The translations under genes and the position numbers were made by a program. DNA of 64,000 nucleotides from Triatoma infestans (Eukaryota; Arthropoda; Insecta; Hemiptera; Reduviidae), in the NCBI GenBank assembly GCA_011037195.1, contig JAAEAF010003399.1, forward strand, positions 1-64,000, written 5' to 3'. Below the pieces are notes generated by a model, which did not search any database, was not told where the DNA came from, and saw nothing but the letters and a program-made list of their open reading frames with translations. Of the stretch, positions 38,690 to 49,293 are shown piece by piece (positions within the stretch are counted from its first letter, which is position 1; every line of letters begins with the position of its first letter).

Positions 38690-40745
38690 GTTTAAAAACC
38701 CTAAGCATTTGTTTTGCAAAATTTCCAATGCAGTATTACTTGCTTGACAGTAAAACATACTCCCGAAATCTAAAGTAGACGAATTGTAGCTCGATAAAAG
38801 GTTAAATATATTTCAGGACCAGCCCCCCATTTTTTGTGAGAAATACTTTTTTATTCAGGTATTTTTCACTTTTTTCCAAAACATTCCGAACGTGTCTTTT
38901 CCAGTTAGAGTTTTATCTAACATGAGTCCCAGGAACCTGACCGATACCCCACAAGGGAAGTATTTATTGCCTAATTTGACCTCGTTTGATAGATTTAGTC
39001 TTCTTTTCCGAGTGAAAGGGCACAACGAGGACTTTTTCTCGGAAATCAATAAACCATTATTTATGCACCAGGCTTCTAGGCTGCTTGCAACCAATGATAG
39101 GTACTCCTGACATTCTGAGACCGTGTTTTTTATTGTATACAGACACACATTATCTGCATATTGCAAAATTTTGACTCTCTCTGTGAGTGATCTTCCAGAT
39201 TTGCGACGTATATTGCGTAAAGAATAGGACTTAGTATACTTCCCTGCGGCAAACCAACCCGAGTAGATCTAGGTCCCACTATCTCGTCATTTATTTTGAA
39301 GTACAATCGCCTAATATGAATTAATGAAATTATATTTTTAATAAATTTACTCGGAAGTCCTATCTCTCCCATTTTTTCGATTAAAATTGGCATTTGTACG
39401 CAATCATATGCCGACGTAAAATCTAGAAACAGGGGCTAACAGTGTTTTATTAGAAGTGAATGCTGACTGAATATCCATTATGTCTACAGAATGTGGCTAT
39501 GGTAAACGGAATACCTTTTCGAAACCCATACTGGGATTTAGGGAATTTGTCATTGTTTTCCAGCCACCACTGCAGTCTACATTTTATCATTTCCTCAAAT
39601 ATATTCATTAGACAAGAAGCCAATGATATTGGACGATATGATTCGCTTTCGTCCCTAATTTTATTAGGTTTCATAATGAGAATTGTGAGATATTCTTTGC
39701 ACTGAGGAGGGAAATTTGCTGATGCCCACATTACCTTAAATATATTTAATTGGACACTTCTGACCGTTAAAGGGAAATTGTGTATCATAGAATAATGTAT
39801 CTGGTCCAAGCCAGGAGCTGTATTTGCGTCTAATACTGTATTAGCTGCGTCTAATTCTGTCATTGTGAAAGGTTTCAACAGCATATGATTGTTGTCGGTT
39901 TGTGAATCGTCGATCGGAATATCCAAACACTTTTGTATGTAAGGGGGTCTAGTTTGTTGATAAATCCATCTGTCCAGTCACCTTTATCAAGGGCCATGTT
40001 TTTTCCGAATAATCATTTATAGACTTTATTTTACGCCATATGGTCTTAACGGGAGTGCTTTTGTTTAGCTTACTACAAATAATGCCCAAGATTCCTTTTT
40101 ACATCTATTTATAATTAATCTTGTTTCAGCAACCTGTCTCTTATATTCAAGGAAATTATTTAAAGTAGTAGATTGTTTATATTTAGTGAATGCAGGCAGC
40201 CCTTCTTTTTTTAACACTTTCCTCACATTTTTCATTCCACCAAGGTTTGGAATTGTCGATAATTTGTTTCATCTTAGGGATTGACTTTTCACAAACTTTG
40301 TTTAACACTTCAACCATTAATTATACATTCTTTTTGGAAACAATCCCAATTTGCTTTAATTAAATTCCACTTCCTTAAAGAAGAATTATTACTATATTTA
40401 ACAGATTTCGCATTAGACGTAATCAAAATGGGGGAGTGATTAACGCCCAAAGTGTCATCATAAACACGCCAACTTAATATGGGGGACAAACATGCGCTAC
40501 AAAATGTAATATCAACTGCAGATTTATTTTTTGTCTGATATTATTTAAGAGAGTGGGAGAGCCGTCATTTAAGTAAATAAGGTTGTTATCTGTAATTGCA
40601 TCCAATAAACTTTGACCCTTTGAATCGGTGAAACTAGAGCCGAATGCCCGAGAGTGAACATTGAAGTCCCCTCCCACTATGCAAGGTTTGGATATACTTT
40701 TCATGAATTTACCCCACTCCCCGTATGATATTTTATTTGTTGGAT
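38690..40745 (-). pseudogene. I-like LINE ORF2, truncated
   Basis: From 40704 down: KPCIVGGDFNVHSRAFGSSF (endonuclease GDFN block), then after frame breaks ANTAPGLDQIHYSMI, SYRPISLASCLMNIFEEMIK (RT), QYGFRKGIP, VGLPQGSILSPILYAIYVAN (motif B), MQYADNVCLY (YADN, catalytic Asp changed to Asn) and VRFLGLMLDKTLTG. The 5' part is cut at about 40745, where the plus-strand LINE begins. Dead by frameshifts and the YADN change. Confidence 0.8.
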
Positions 40746-41476
40746 AGGTCGCGGCACCTTTGACAGTTTAACTTCGCTTGCCTTTATTGCCCTTTTATTA
40801 CCACACTACTGTTAATCCCTTGCCATTTCCAGATTACTATTATTTCCTTTTCTTCATCGTCCACCGGTTCTCACGCTTCCCCGCATTTTTCCCTCTCTTT
40901 CTCTCTTGGTGGTGGGATTGTCGGCACTTTTATCTTTCGGAGTTCGCGCGTTATTTAGTTTCCCACACCCTTCAAACGTTCTCTATTCCTCTAAAATTTC
41001 TTCACTTGTCGTCTATATCTCGCCTGAACCACAGTGTTTGTGCCGTTCTCTTCTTCTGTCGCCCGACTAGCTAACAGTCTGTTAATTTCGCTTTTCGCCC
41101 CTGCAGGACCGGGGATAAGAATAGGCCTGCTCCTGTCCAGGATGTCGTAAGAGGCGACTAAAGGACTACGCAAGGGCAGCTTACAGCCGTCTGGGTTTAG
41201 CAATCCCACGGAACCTGAGATCAATATACTTTCATACAAATATATACATGAAACACACACACACACACACACACACAAACTGCACACATACATTTACGAC
41301 ACCCCCAAATTCCGGTGTTGGCTCCCGAGCCGGGAGGTTTGTGGGCAAGGGATCGGCCCATATATCGGCCCCACTGAGCACCATGTCGAACTGAGTTCAC
41401 ACAGTAAGCAGGCCCCCGACGGTAAGGACGCTCTGCCGAAGGGGTCGTATAGATCGTCCTGACTCGTGGGAATCTG
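40746..41476 (+). other. Probable 5' UTR of the plus-strand I-like LINE
   Basis: A pyrimidine-rich leader, then GATGTCGTAAGAGGCGACTA, a phrase I recall as common in insect LINE leaders. It also has an (AC)n run at 41253-41276. No ORF1 start is clear before 41477. Confidence 0.45.
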
Positions 41477-42600
41477 ATGTTGGAACCTACAAAAAATTCA
41501 GCTGGCTTATTAGATAGGAATGAAGAGAATTCTTCATTGAAAAAAAATATGGAAAACAAAGTTTTGGGTCCAAAAATACATTTTTCGGGAATTAGGACTG
41601 GACAGCAGTTTTTGGTAATGTCCTGTCTAGACGAAGACAAGAACTTTGAGCCATTTTGGCCTTATAAAGTATTCAGTTTTTTGAAAAAGGTGTGTCCGGG
41701 AACTAAAACTAAAAAACTAAGAAATGGTTCCCTATTAATAGAAACCAGCGCAACAAATGAACAAGCAAAATCACTTTTAGTCTTAGATAAGTACCAAGGC
41801 TTAAATATTAAAGTTGAACCGCACAAAAGTTTGAACTTCTCCCAAGGCGTGATCTCAAGTACGACCTTCTGCACTGTTCAGAGGAAGAGATTCTAGATGA
41901 ATCTAGATCGCAAGGGGTGGTTGAAGTGAAGCGACTATATAAGAAACAAACTCATTCTTACTTTTGAAGGACCTCAACCTCCAGAGAAAATTAATGCTGG
42001 TTTCTTATCGCTGCCTGTGAGGCATTATATTCCGAATCCACTGCGCTGTTTTAAATGCTGGTCAGTAGGTCACATTGCAAACAATTGCATTATTGGTGAC
42101 CGCTGCAAGCTATATTCAGAGCCCATTCACCAGAATGAGTGTCCCATTCCACCTGAATGCATAAATTGCAAGGGCCCCCACTCATCATTATCAGCACAAT
42201 GTATGGTTTTTAAAAAAGAAAAAAGAATTCAAGAAATTAAGGTGAAGGAGTGAATCAGCTACAAAGGCGCGTTAAGGAAGGTGAATGCCGAAATTGCCAG
42301 ACCAGTTTCATATGCCGAGTGTGTTTCTCAAAAACCCGCTGAAACAAAAAACTTAGATTTGATAACCCGTCTTACAGGAGTCGTAGAAGTTCTGGCGAAA
42401 AGTGTAGAAAGACAGTAATTATGAAAAAGTAATTAAAATTTAGAAAACCAAGTGAAGGAAGATAAACCTGAACTATCTCAACAAGAGATGGAGGTAGTCA
42501 CGGTAGAACCCGTGAGAGAAAGCAAAAAGCGTCCTAAAACTCCAAGCTCCCCAACAACTAAAGTTAATACTATCTCCTCACCCCCAGAAAAATAGCTGGT
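41477..42600 (+). pseudogene. I-like LINE ORF1 (gag-like)
   Basis: 41477-41896 encodes an N-terminal part with an RRM-like FSFLKKVCPGTKTKKLRNGS. After frame breaks, 42017-42253 has zinc knuckles CFKCWSVGHIANNC (intact), CKLYSEPIHQNEC (one Cys changed to Tyr) and CINCKGPHSSLSAQC. A Lys/Pro/Ser-rich tail follows. Stops near 41895, 42254 and 42593 break it. Confidence 0.75.
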
Positions 42601-42804
42601 GGCGTAAATCGCAAGATAGAAAATAAAACCGAGCTCAGGAGAGAATTGAGTAGTAACGCCTCCTCAAATTCCTCCTTGGCTAGTGTTGAGAATAAGGATT
42701 TGGAAAACATGAACTTGGAGGAACTAAAAAAAATTGTGTCTGACCTTCGGAAAAAGGGGAAGGGAAAAAAATGAAGAGAAATTAAAATTATAATACTAGT
42801 TTAG

Positions 42805-45800
42805 ATGATTCTGCAGTGGAATTGTCGTGGTTTTTATAGAAATTTGGAAGATTTGAAGCTTTTGGTACATAGATATAACCCCAAAATAGTTTGTCTACAG
42901 GAAACCAATTTTAGGGATAGAGATATTCCAAAATTAACGGGTTACCGGGTATATCGTAAAGATTTCCTCCAGGTGGCGTGGCTATTTTTGTGAAAAACGA
43001 TATCTATTGTGAAAATGTCATCAGCGTTGCTGGGAACATCCAAACCATATATCTAACAATATACATCCCAATAAAGATTACCATTTGTAATGTCTATTTA
43101 CCCCCTGTGACTAACATTTCTAAAGGGGATCTGACAAGGCATATATGGGCATTACCATCGCCTTACATAATAGTAGGTGATTTTAACGCCCACCATACTT
43201 TATGGGGATCTACACATGTAAGTCAGCGAGGAAGAATACTTGAAGATATTCTCACCACAGAAAACATTTGCCTTAATAAATAAAGGGGCTACTCATTTCA
43301 GTAGCAGCAATGGTACGTTCACAGCTATAGATCTAGCTCTATCTTCCCCATCGCTCATACCAATTCTCGATTGGGTTGTTCACAAGGATCTATGGTGGAA
43401 GTGATCATTTTCCAATTATGATCAATTGTGATCACCAACATGAGGAACTATTTGTGGCCCCAAAATGGTCGATAAAACGAGCTCAGTGGGATAAATACGC
43501 ATTATTGGCCAATTTCAGTGACCAAGAGTTTCGAAGCATTGATGAACATACTGACTATATCACGCGAGTACTCAATGCCGCAGCAGAGGATTCTATTCCA
43601 AAAACGAGTGGATTTATACGGTAAAATCCCGCACCCTGGTGGAATAATGAGTGCAAAATCGCTATTAGAGAAAGGAGAAAAGCTCTAAGACACTTCTATA
43701 ACCAGCCCTCTGAAGAGAATCTCGCCCATTATAAAATATCAAGATCTAAGGCGAGGAGGGTAATAAAGGAGAGTAGAAGAGAGTCTTGGAGACAATTTAC
43801 TTCAACTATTACACAGTCAATGCCTTCGACAGAAATATGGAAAAGAATTAAGTCAATTATTGGCGTAAGATCTGAAACCCACATATCTGGGATGAGTATT
43901 AACGGCAGCGTCAAAACAGACGATTTAGAGAAGGCAGAATTTCTTGCTGAAACTTTTGTCAAGGTTTCCCAAACGAGCAGATATTCGCAGGAATTTCAGT
44001 CCACTAAACAAGAAGAGTAGAACAATGTTATCAACTTCTCCGATAATGATAACTGTCATACTTATAATATTCCTTTTAAAATTTGGGAACTTGAGACGTC
44101 CTTATGATACATCCAATGATACATCTCCAGGTGCTGATAATATACATTACAAATTTCTAAAATATTTAACAAAACAAAATAAAATGTACCTACTAAAGTT
44201 TTATAATAAAATTTGGTGTCACAATCTATTTCCGAAAGCATGGAATTTGGTTATAACGATACCTATTCCAAAAGAAGGGATAGATAAGTCAAACCCGGAA
44301 TCGTATCGTCCAATTACTCTGATAAGTTGCCTATGCAAGACTCTTGAGAGAATGGTCTGCAAAAGATTAACGTGGTATTTAGAGTCGCGCCACCTTTTAA
44401 GTAAATGTCAAGCAGGATTCAGGAGTAATCATAGTACACTGGATCCTCTTATAAAACTTGAAAGTGCTATCCAGAATGCTTTTTAAAAAAGCAACACCTT
44501 ATAGCAATTTTTTTTGATATCGAAAAAGCATTCGATATGGTGTGGAGGTACAGCATTCTTAAACAGCTGCATCAATGGAACTTAAGAGGAAACCTTCCAA
44601 TTTTTATCCAAAACTTTTTAAAATTGCGATTGTTTAGAGTGCGACTAAGAGGAGCCCTTTCTTCTTCATTCATCCAAGAAAATGGTGTCCCTCAAGGAAA
44701 GTATTCTCAGCCCGATTCTATTTCTTATAGCTATTAACAGTGTACTTGAGTCATTGGAGTCATCTGTAGAGGGAATGCTCTGTGCAGATGATCTGGTGAT
44801 ATTTAGCAGTTATCCCAGTTTCAATGTAGTGGAAGAAAGTTTGCAGCTCGTCATCCAAAATCTCGAAGAATGGTCACCGTTTCTCTTCAACAAAAAGTAA
44901 TTGCGTGCATTTTCATCGATTTCGAAGGGTACAACCAACTATTGATCTAAGATTGGAAGGTAGAGAACCGTACCTTGCATAAATAAAGTCAGGTACTTGG
45001 GAGTAATTCTAGACTCAAAATTAAGTTGGCGTCCTCATTTAGAGGATTTAAAGCAAAGATGCATTAGGAAACTGAATGCGCTTAAATTTGTAAAAGGGAC
45101 TACATGGGGAGCGGACCGACATAGTCTATTGAACTTTTATAAAGCTTATGTCCGATCAAAAATCGATTATGGCAGTATAATTTATGGTTCGAGCAGAGAT
45201 TCTGTACTGAAGATTTTAAACCCAGTACATAATGAAGGAATCCACGTAGCTCTTAAAGCGTTGAGAACAAGCCCAGTAGAAAGTTTGTATGCGGAAAGCG
45301 GGGAACACCCGTTACAAACTAGAAGAAATGTTTTAATTTGTAATTATGCGGCAAAGTTGCTACCATTCAAAAATCATATGACTTATGAAACTGTCTATTC
45401 ACCCGAGTTCGCGGATTCGTACAGTACCTGTGCTAACAACAAGCCGTCAGGTATACGTTTTGCTAACTTTTGTATCCAAAACAATATCGTCATGCCTTCT
45501 GCAGATAGCACCAAAACCCAGAAGGTAGAACCTTGGATACTTAACAAGCCTACAGTAGATTTTACCCTCAGTAAATATATAAAAAGAAATACGCCTGATT
45601 ATGTGTATAGAAATAAGTTTCTGGAAAGGATAGACACTAATTATAGGAATTACAAACAAATTTTCACTGATGGTTCTAAAACAATGTCTAAAGTGGGATG
45701 TGCCTGGGTGATAGATGGAAGAGTTTATAGCTTTTCATTGAATAATATTTCCAGTGTCTTCACGGCGGAATTATTCGCAATTTGCAAAGCTCTTGAACAT

Positions 45801-46450
45801 GTAGTGAATTATATCGGGAGAAGCTTCATAATCTGCACACACTCCAAAAGTGCTTCAGTTGCGATATGTAAGTTAGATAATGATAATATATTGATCAAGG
45901 CAATACATAACTATCTGCATCTTTGTGCACAAAATTATAAAAGAGTTACCTTTCCCTGGAATCCTTGACATACTGGGATCAAATAGAATGAAGCAGCAGA
46001 CAAGGCCGCTAAAAAAGCAGCATTAATAGACACCCAATATAAATATGTATTGCCGGACGATTGGAAGAATGCGTTGCCTAATAAGGTGTTATCACAGTGG
46101 AAGCAGGTCTGGGAAGCACTCCCATTAACAAATAAATTAAGAACTGTTAAGGCAATACCAGTGAAATGGATAACTTCGTGCAGAGACTCCCGCCGCGAAG
46201 AAGTCGTATTGGCAAGACTGAGAATTGGCCACACAATGCTAACTCACGGTTATATTTTTAGAGGGGAACGACCTCCTAACTGTGAGACTTGCGGTGTACA
46301 ATTAACAGTCCAACACATTTTCATGAATGTTCGAAATGTGCATCCACTAAAGACAAGTTGAATATTAGTAATACTATGAAAGAAATACTGGAGGATAACG
46401 AAGAAAGTGTAGGAAGAACATTCCAGTTTCTAAAAAATATAAATGTATTC
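42805..46450 (+). pseudogene. I-like LINE ORF2: endonuclease, RT, RNase H
   Basis: Endonuclease: MILQWNCRGFYRNLEDLKLL, VCLQETNF, IIVGDFNAHHTLWG, GGSDHFPIMI (catalytic blocks intact). RT: SPGADNIHYKFLKYL, SYRPITLISCLCKTLERMV, CQAGFRSNHSTLDPLI, IFFDIEKAFDMVW (motif A), SPILFLIAINSV and LCADDLVIF (CADD). RNase H: KQIFTDGSKTMSKVGCAWVI, SSVFTAELFAICKALEHVVN, HSKSA. The tail has CETCGVQLTVQHIF. At least six frameshifts or stops. RNase H presence and order fit the I superfamily. Confidence 0.88.
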
Positions 46451-47196
46451 AACTTAATATGACACTGTACTAGATTCGAATGTAATTTCTTATGTAAATA
46501 GTTAATGATAGATTTAATAGGGTTCGTTCGGATTAGAGTTTGAGTAGTATTTACGGATTACGTTTAAAGAAAGGCTGTAAGAATGTGTGTACATGTGTGT
46601 GTGAATGAAGTGGGGGGGTGTCAATCCCGGGGCAGGGGTGGCAAGCTTCTAGTCTTCCGGGGACGTCTTCGCCGCTTATCTTAGGGAGCCACTGTACCTT
46701 GGAGGGGTGGGTCTGTGTCGGGTTTGGCACTCCGACACATGTGTGAATGAATTGTCGTATGAATGTGAAGTTTTATTGTAAATAGATAGGATTTTAATTT
46801 AGGTTAGGTTATTACTGAGGTGGAGGAATATCGAGTACTCCACCTCAATTTTTTAACTGGGTGTAAGCTTGAACATATGTGTGACTGTATTTATAGTATG
46901 ATCGTATTTATAGGCATGAATGTATTTATTAGGATGAATGTTTGATGAATGTATGTGGTATAAATGTATTAGTATGAATACGTAAATACTTGTTTTTTCT
47001 TCTCAGGATTAGGCCATCAATGAACTCTAGTACTCTACCTCCGTTTTATTAAGAATGTAGTAATTTATGAAAGGCTATTCAATTTATAGATAATCTAATG
47101 TTATGTTCAATTAGTATAGTGTCATTGTCAGGTGATGATTATCAGGTGCGAAAGACCTTAGATGTTGTGAACCTTATAAAAAAAAAAAAAAAAAAT
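46451..47196 (+). other. 3' UTR and poly(A) of the I-like LINE
   Basis: Contains the hairpin TGAGGTGGAG / CTCCACCTCA around the loop GAATATCGAGTA (46816-46847), preceded by TTAGGTTAGGTT. GAATGTATTTAT-type phrases follow. Ends in A17 at about 47179-47196. Confidence 0.7.
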
Positions 47197-47565
47197 TTCG
47201 CCTTTAAATTTTGTGTCGCCTTATACGCGCCTAGTCACCGTGTTAATTATTATTATTGACTCCTCGGTGAGTAACAAGACTCATCTCTACGCGCCATCAC
47301 CTTCACGAGGCTATTTCATCTGCACCTTAGTGGACTCGCCATCACCTGCCGCTTCAACAACGGCATCATCCGCTTCTGAAGTAGCATTCCAATCCTTCTA
47401 CGCTCACCTGAGTTCCTTTCTTTCGCCACTCACGCACCCACACCCACACGCACACCACACACACGCACACACACATACATACGTACCTCTTCCTTTTTCA
47501 GTCCGCCATTCGTCTCATCAATTCTTCTTCAATTCATCACTCACCGTCACCAAAGGGTAAGTCTG
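47197..47565 (+). other. Pyrimidine-rich stretch ending in a donor-like site
   Basis: C/T-rich and CpG-containing, open in one frame for 115 codons but without any ATG. It ends CACCAAAGGGTAAGT, a good 5' splice-site match at about 47560. It could be a non-coding first exon of a host gene or another LINE leader. Nothing decides between them. Confidence 0.3.
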
Positions 47566-48120
47566 GTTTTCATTTGTTTTATATTATTATTCATTTTGTT
47601 TGTCATCTGCTACTTCCCATCTCGCTTTGGGTGTCTGCCGCGCAGACATAATCAATTAATATTAATTTGTGTTGAATTAAATTAACGCTAATTATAATTA
47701 TGTTTGGCCGTTGTTAATCAAGCAAGTAAAAAATATTAGTTGGCTGGAGGCCAGATTTCTCTTTACAAGTTTTTATTCAACGTTTCGGAGACTTTTGGTG
47801 TTCTACCTCAGGAACTACATAAACAAAAAAAAACAAAGAGAAATACAGAAAATTAAAAGACTAAAAACCAGAAACCTAAATGATTAAATAATATTAAAAA
47901 TTAAAAAGATACGATACCTGTAAAAGAAGGTTAGAGAGTTAAACGTTAGAAGGAGTTATTGTTTCGGTATGGAGTAAGGTTTGCTTACAAAGAAAGCTAG
48001 AAGAGAAAATTTAAAAAAGCTGGGAAATATTAAGTTGGTAGAAGAAAAAAAAAATCAATAAAAAATTAAAAGATAAATAAATGAATAGAAATAAACTAGA
48101 AAATAAGTGGAAGGTGTAAA
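47566..48120. other. Unassigned sequence
   Basis: CAACGTTTCGG near 47780 resembles the 3' half of the hammerhead-like motifs on the minus strand, but the stem does not fit. No gene. Confidence 0.3.
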
Positions 48121-48348
48121 TAGTTACAAAATAGTAACTACCACAAAATAGACAAAATAGTACAGTTACAAAATAGTAACTACCACAAAATAGACAAAAT
48201 AGTACAGTTACAAAATAGTAACTACCACAAAATAGACAAAATAGTACAGTTACAAAATAGTAACTACCACAAAATAGACAAAATAGTACAGTTACAAAAT
48301 AGTAACTACCACAAAATAGACAAAATAATACAGTTACAAAATAGTAAT
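48121..48348. repeat. 42-bp minisatellite, about 5.4 copies
   Basis: Unit AGTTACAAAATAGTAACTAC plus CACAAAATAGACAAAATAGT plus AC, repeated nearly without change. The minus-strand open frame through it is a repeat artefact. Confidence 0.95.
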
Positions 48349-48393
48349 AAAAAATTTGATCAAGTAACATTACAAACTAAAATCGTAATTTGT

Positions 48394-48406
48394 GTTGCTT
48401 GGCAAC
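48394..48406 (+). promoter_or_regulatory. RFX/X-box-like palindrome
   Basis: GTTGCTTGGCAAC, two GTTGC half sites facing each other, 61 bases upstream of the 48467 ATG. RFX sites are GTTGCC/GGCAAC half sites with short spacers. One match in AT-rich DNA is suggestive only. Confidence 0.3.
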
Positions 48407-48466
48407 GGCATCTTTAATTTAAACAGTTCCTATTTCTACAGTTAAAAATATTTATATTTTTAAAAT

Positions 48467-48904
48467 ATGCAGTTCCCTCATAACAAAGCTGAACAAATTA
48501 GAGAAACGCTGTATATGATTGATGAATTAACGGATCCTGAGCTACGCCATGAGTTAGGAAGAATAAAAGAACTCTTACGCAAATGGAAGCGCCAGCAATT
48601 CGAACTCACCATTGTTCTAGATCATTTACACAGAACGAGTGAATGTATAAGGAGAATAGGTAAATCAAATGACGCTGTACTGTGGTGGGAAATTGTTAGA
48701 AAGCAAGGACTGGTTAAGTGGTGGAGGTACCAACAAAATGAATTTGCAGTACTTCTCCGAAAAATTATTGACATGGGAGAAATTATACGTATTTTGAAAC
48801 AATCAGTTTATCCGGGACTGTGGTGGGAGATGCGGAGGAGGGAGGAAATTTTGCGAAGGTGGAGGATGCAACTGCTTGCATCTGCAAGATTCCCAAGATG
48901 GTAA
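48467..48904 (+). CDS. 145-residue protein of three 46-residue repeats
   Basis: ATG-started ORF of unknown function. Residues 26-71, 72-117 and 118-145 (partial) are repeats with an exact 46-residue period. Each begins LxxE (LRHE26, LWWE72, LWWE118) and has W[KR]xQ fourteen residues later (W40, W86, W132). A basic helical stretch follows, and the first two repeats have E[CI]IR near their ends. The protein is basic and Trp-rich with no signal peptide or membrane segment. No similarity to the surrounding transposons is seen. The third repeat is cut by TAA, and a TGGTAATG donor-like site at the end could instead extend it by splicing. Lies just left of the errantivirus 5' LTR. Confidence 0.55.
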   Translation: MQFPHNKAEQIRETLYMIDELTDPELRHELGRIKELLRKWKRQQFELTIVLDHLHRTSECIRRIGKSNDAVLWWEIVRKQGLVKWWRYQQNEFAVLLRKIIDMGEIIRILKQSVYPGLWWEMRRREEILRRWRMQLLASARFPRW

Positions 48905-48997
48905 TGTATCTTATTTTACTTGATCTATTACATTTTGTTTTGCCAACGTGGTTACTTGGGTTATCCTTTCAGATTATTAGTAATCCATACATGTGTA
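48905..48997. other. Spacer up to the errantivirus, ending in TGTA
   Basis: The 4 bases before the LTR, TGTA (48994-48997), are repeated after the 3' LTR (53326-53329). Confidence 0.7.
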
Positions 48998-49230
48998 AGT
49001 TAAATAAACCGTCAGCATAAGATTATCTGAGGTGACTCCAGTTAGTAAACAACGTCCCACGCATTCCTATATTTACTATATATATATATATATATGTACT
49101 TAGATTATTACTGTCATTCTCAATTTCTCACTCTCACACTTGACATAGTGATTGTACTACTGTATGTTTGTATTGCTAATAAAACTTGTGCTTTTTTAAA
49201 AAGAGTTTTCCCTCGAATAAAAACATAACT
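48998..49230 (+). repeat. Errantivirus 5' LTR
   Basis: 233 bp, AGTTAAATAAACCG to AAAACATAACT. Identical to the 3' LTR except for the (TA)n length and a block at about 49107-49135. A poly(A)-signal-like AATAAA occurs near the 3' part (CTAATAAAACTTGTG). Confidence 0.93.
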
Positions 49231-49247
49231 GGCGCAGTCGGTAGGAC
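49230..49247 (+). promoter_or_regulatory. Primer binding site, tRNA-Ser type
   Basis: TGGCGCAGTCGGTAGGAC overlaps the last LTR base. TGG plus CGCAGTCG is complementary to the CGACTGCG-CCA 3' end of insect tRNA-Ser, as used by 17.6 and 297. Confidence 0.8.
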
Positions 49248-49293
49248 ACACCACCTCGAATAAATTTTCTTTCGGAGATTTGACAGCGAAAAT

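Noticed and set aside
47765..47815. Another hammerhead-like motif on the minus strand
   Set aside because: GAAACGTTG is present and CTGAGG lies upstream, but the core reads CTGAGGTAGA and I cannot form stem II.
48121..48348. CRISPR array
   Set aside because: Tandem units are contiguous without spacers and the genome is animal.
48011..48370. 119-codon minus ORF with repeated YYFVTVLFCLFCGS
   Set aside because: It is the translation of the 42-bp minisatellite, whose unit is a multiple of three; no independent evidence of coding.
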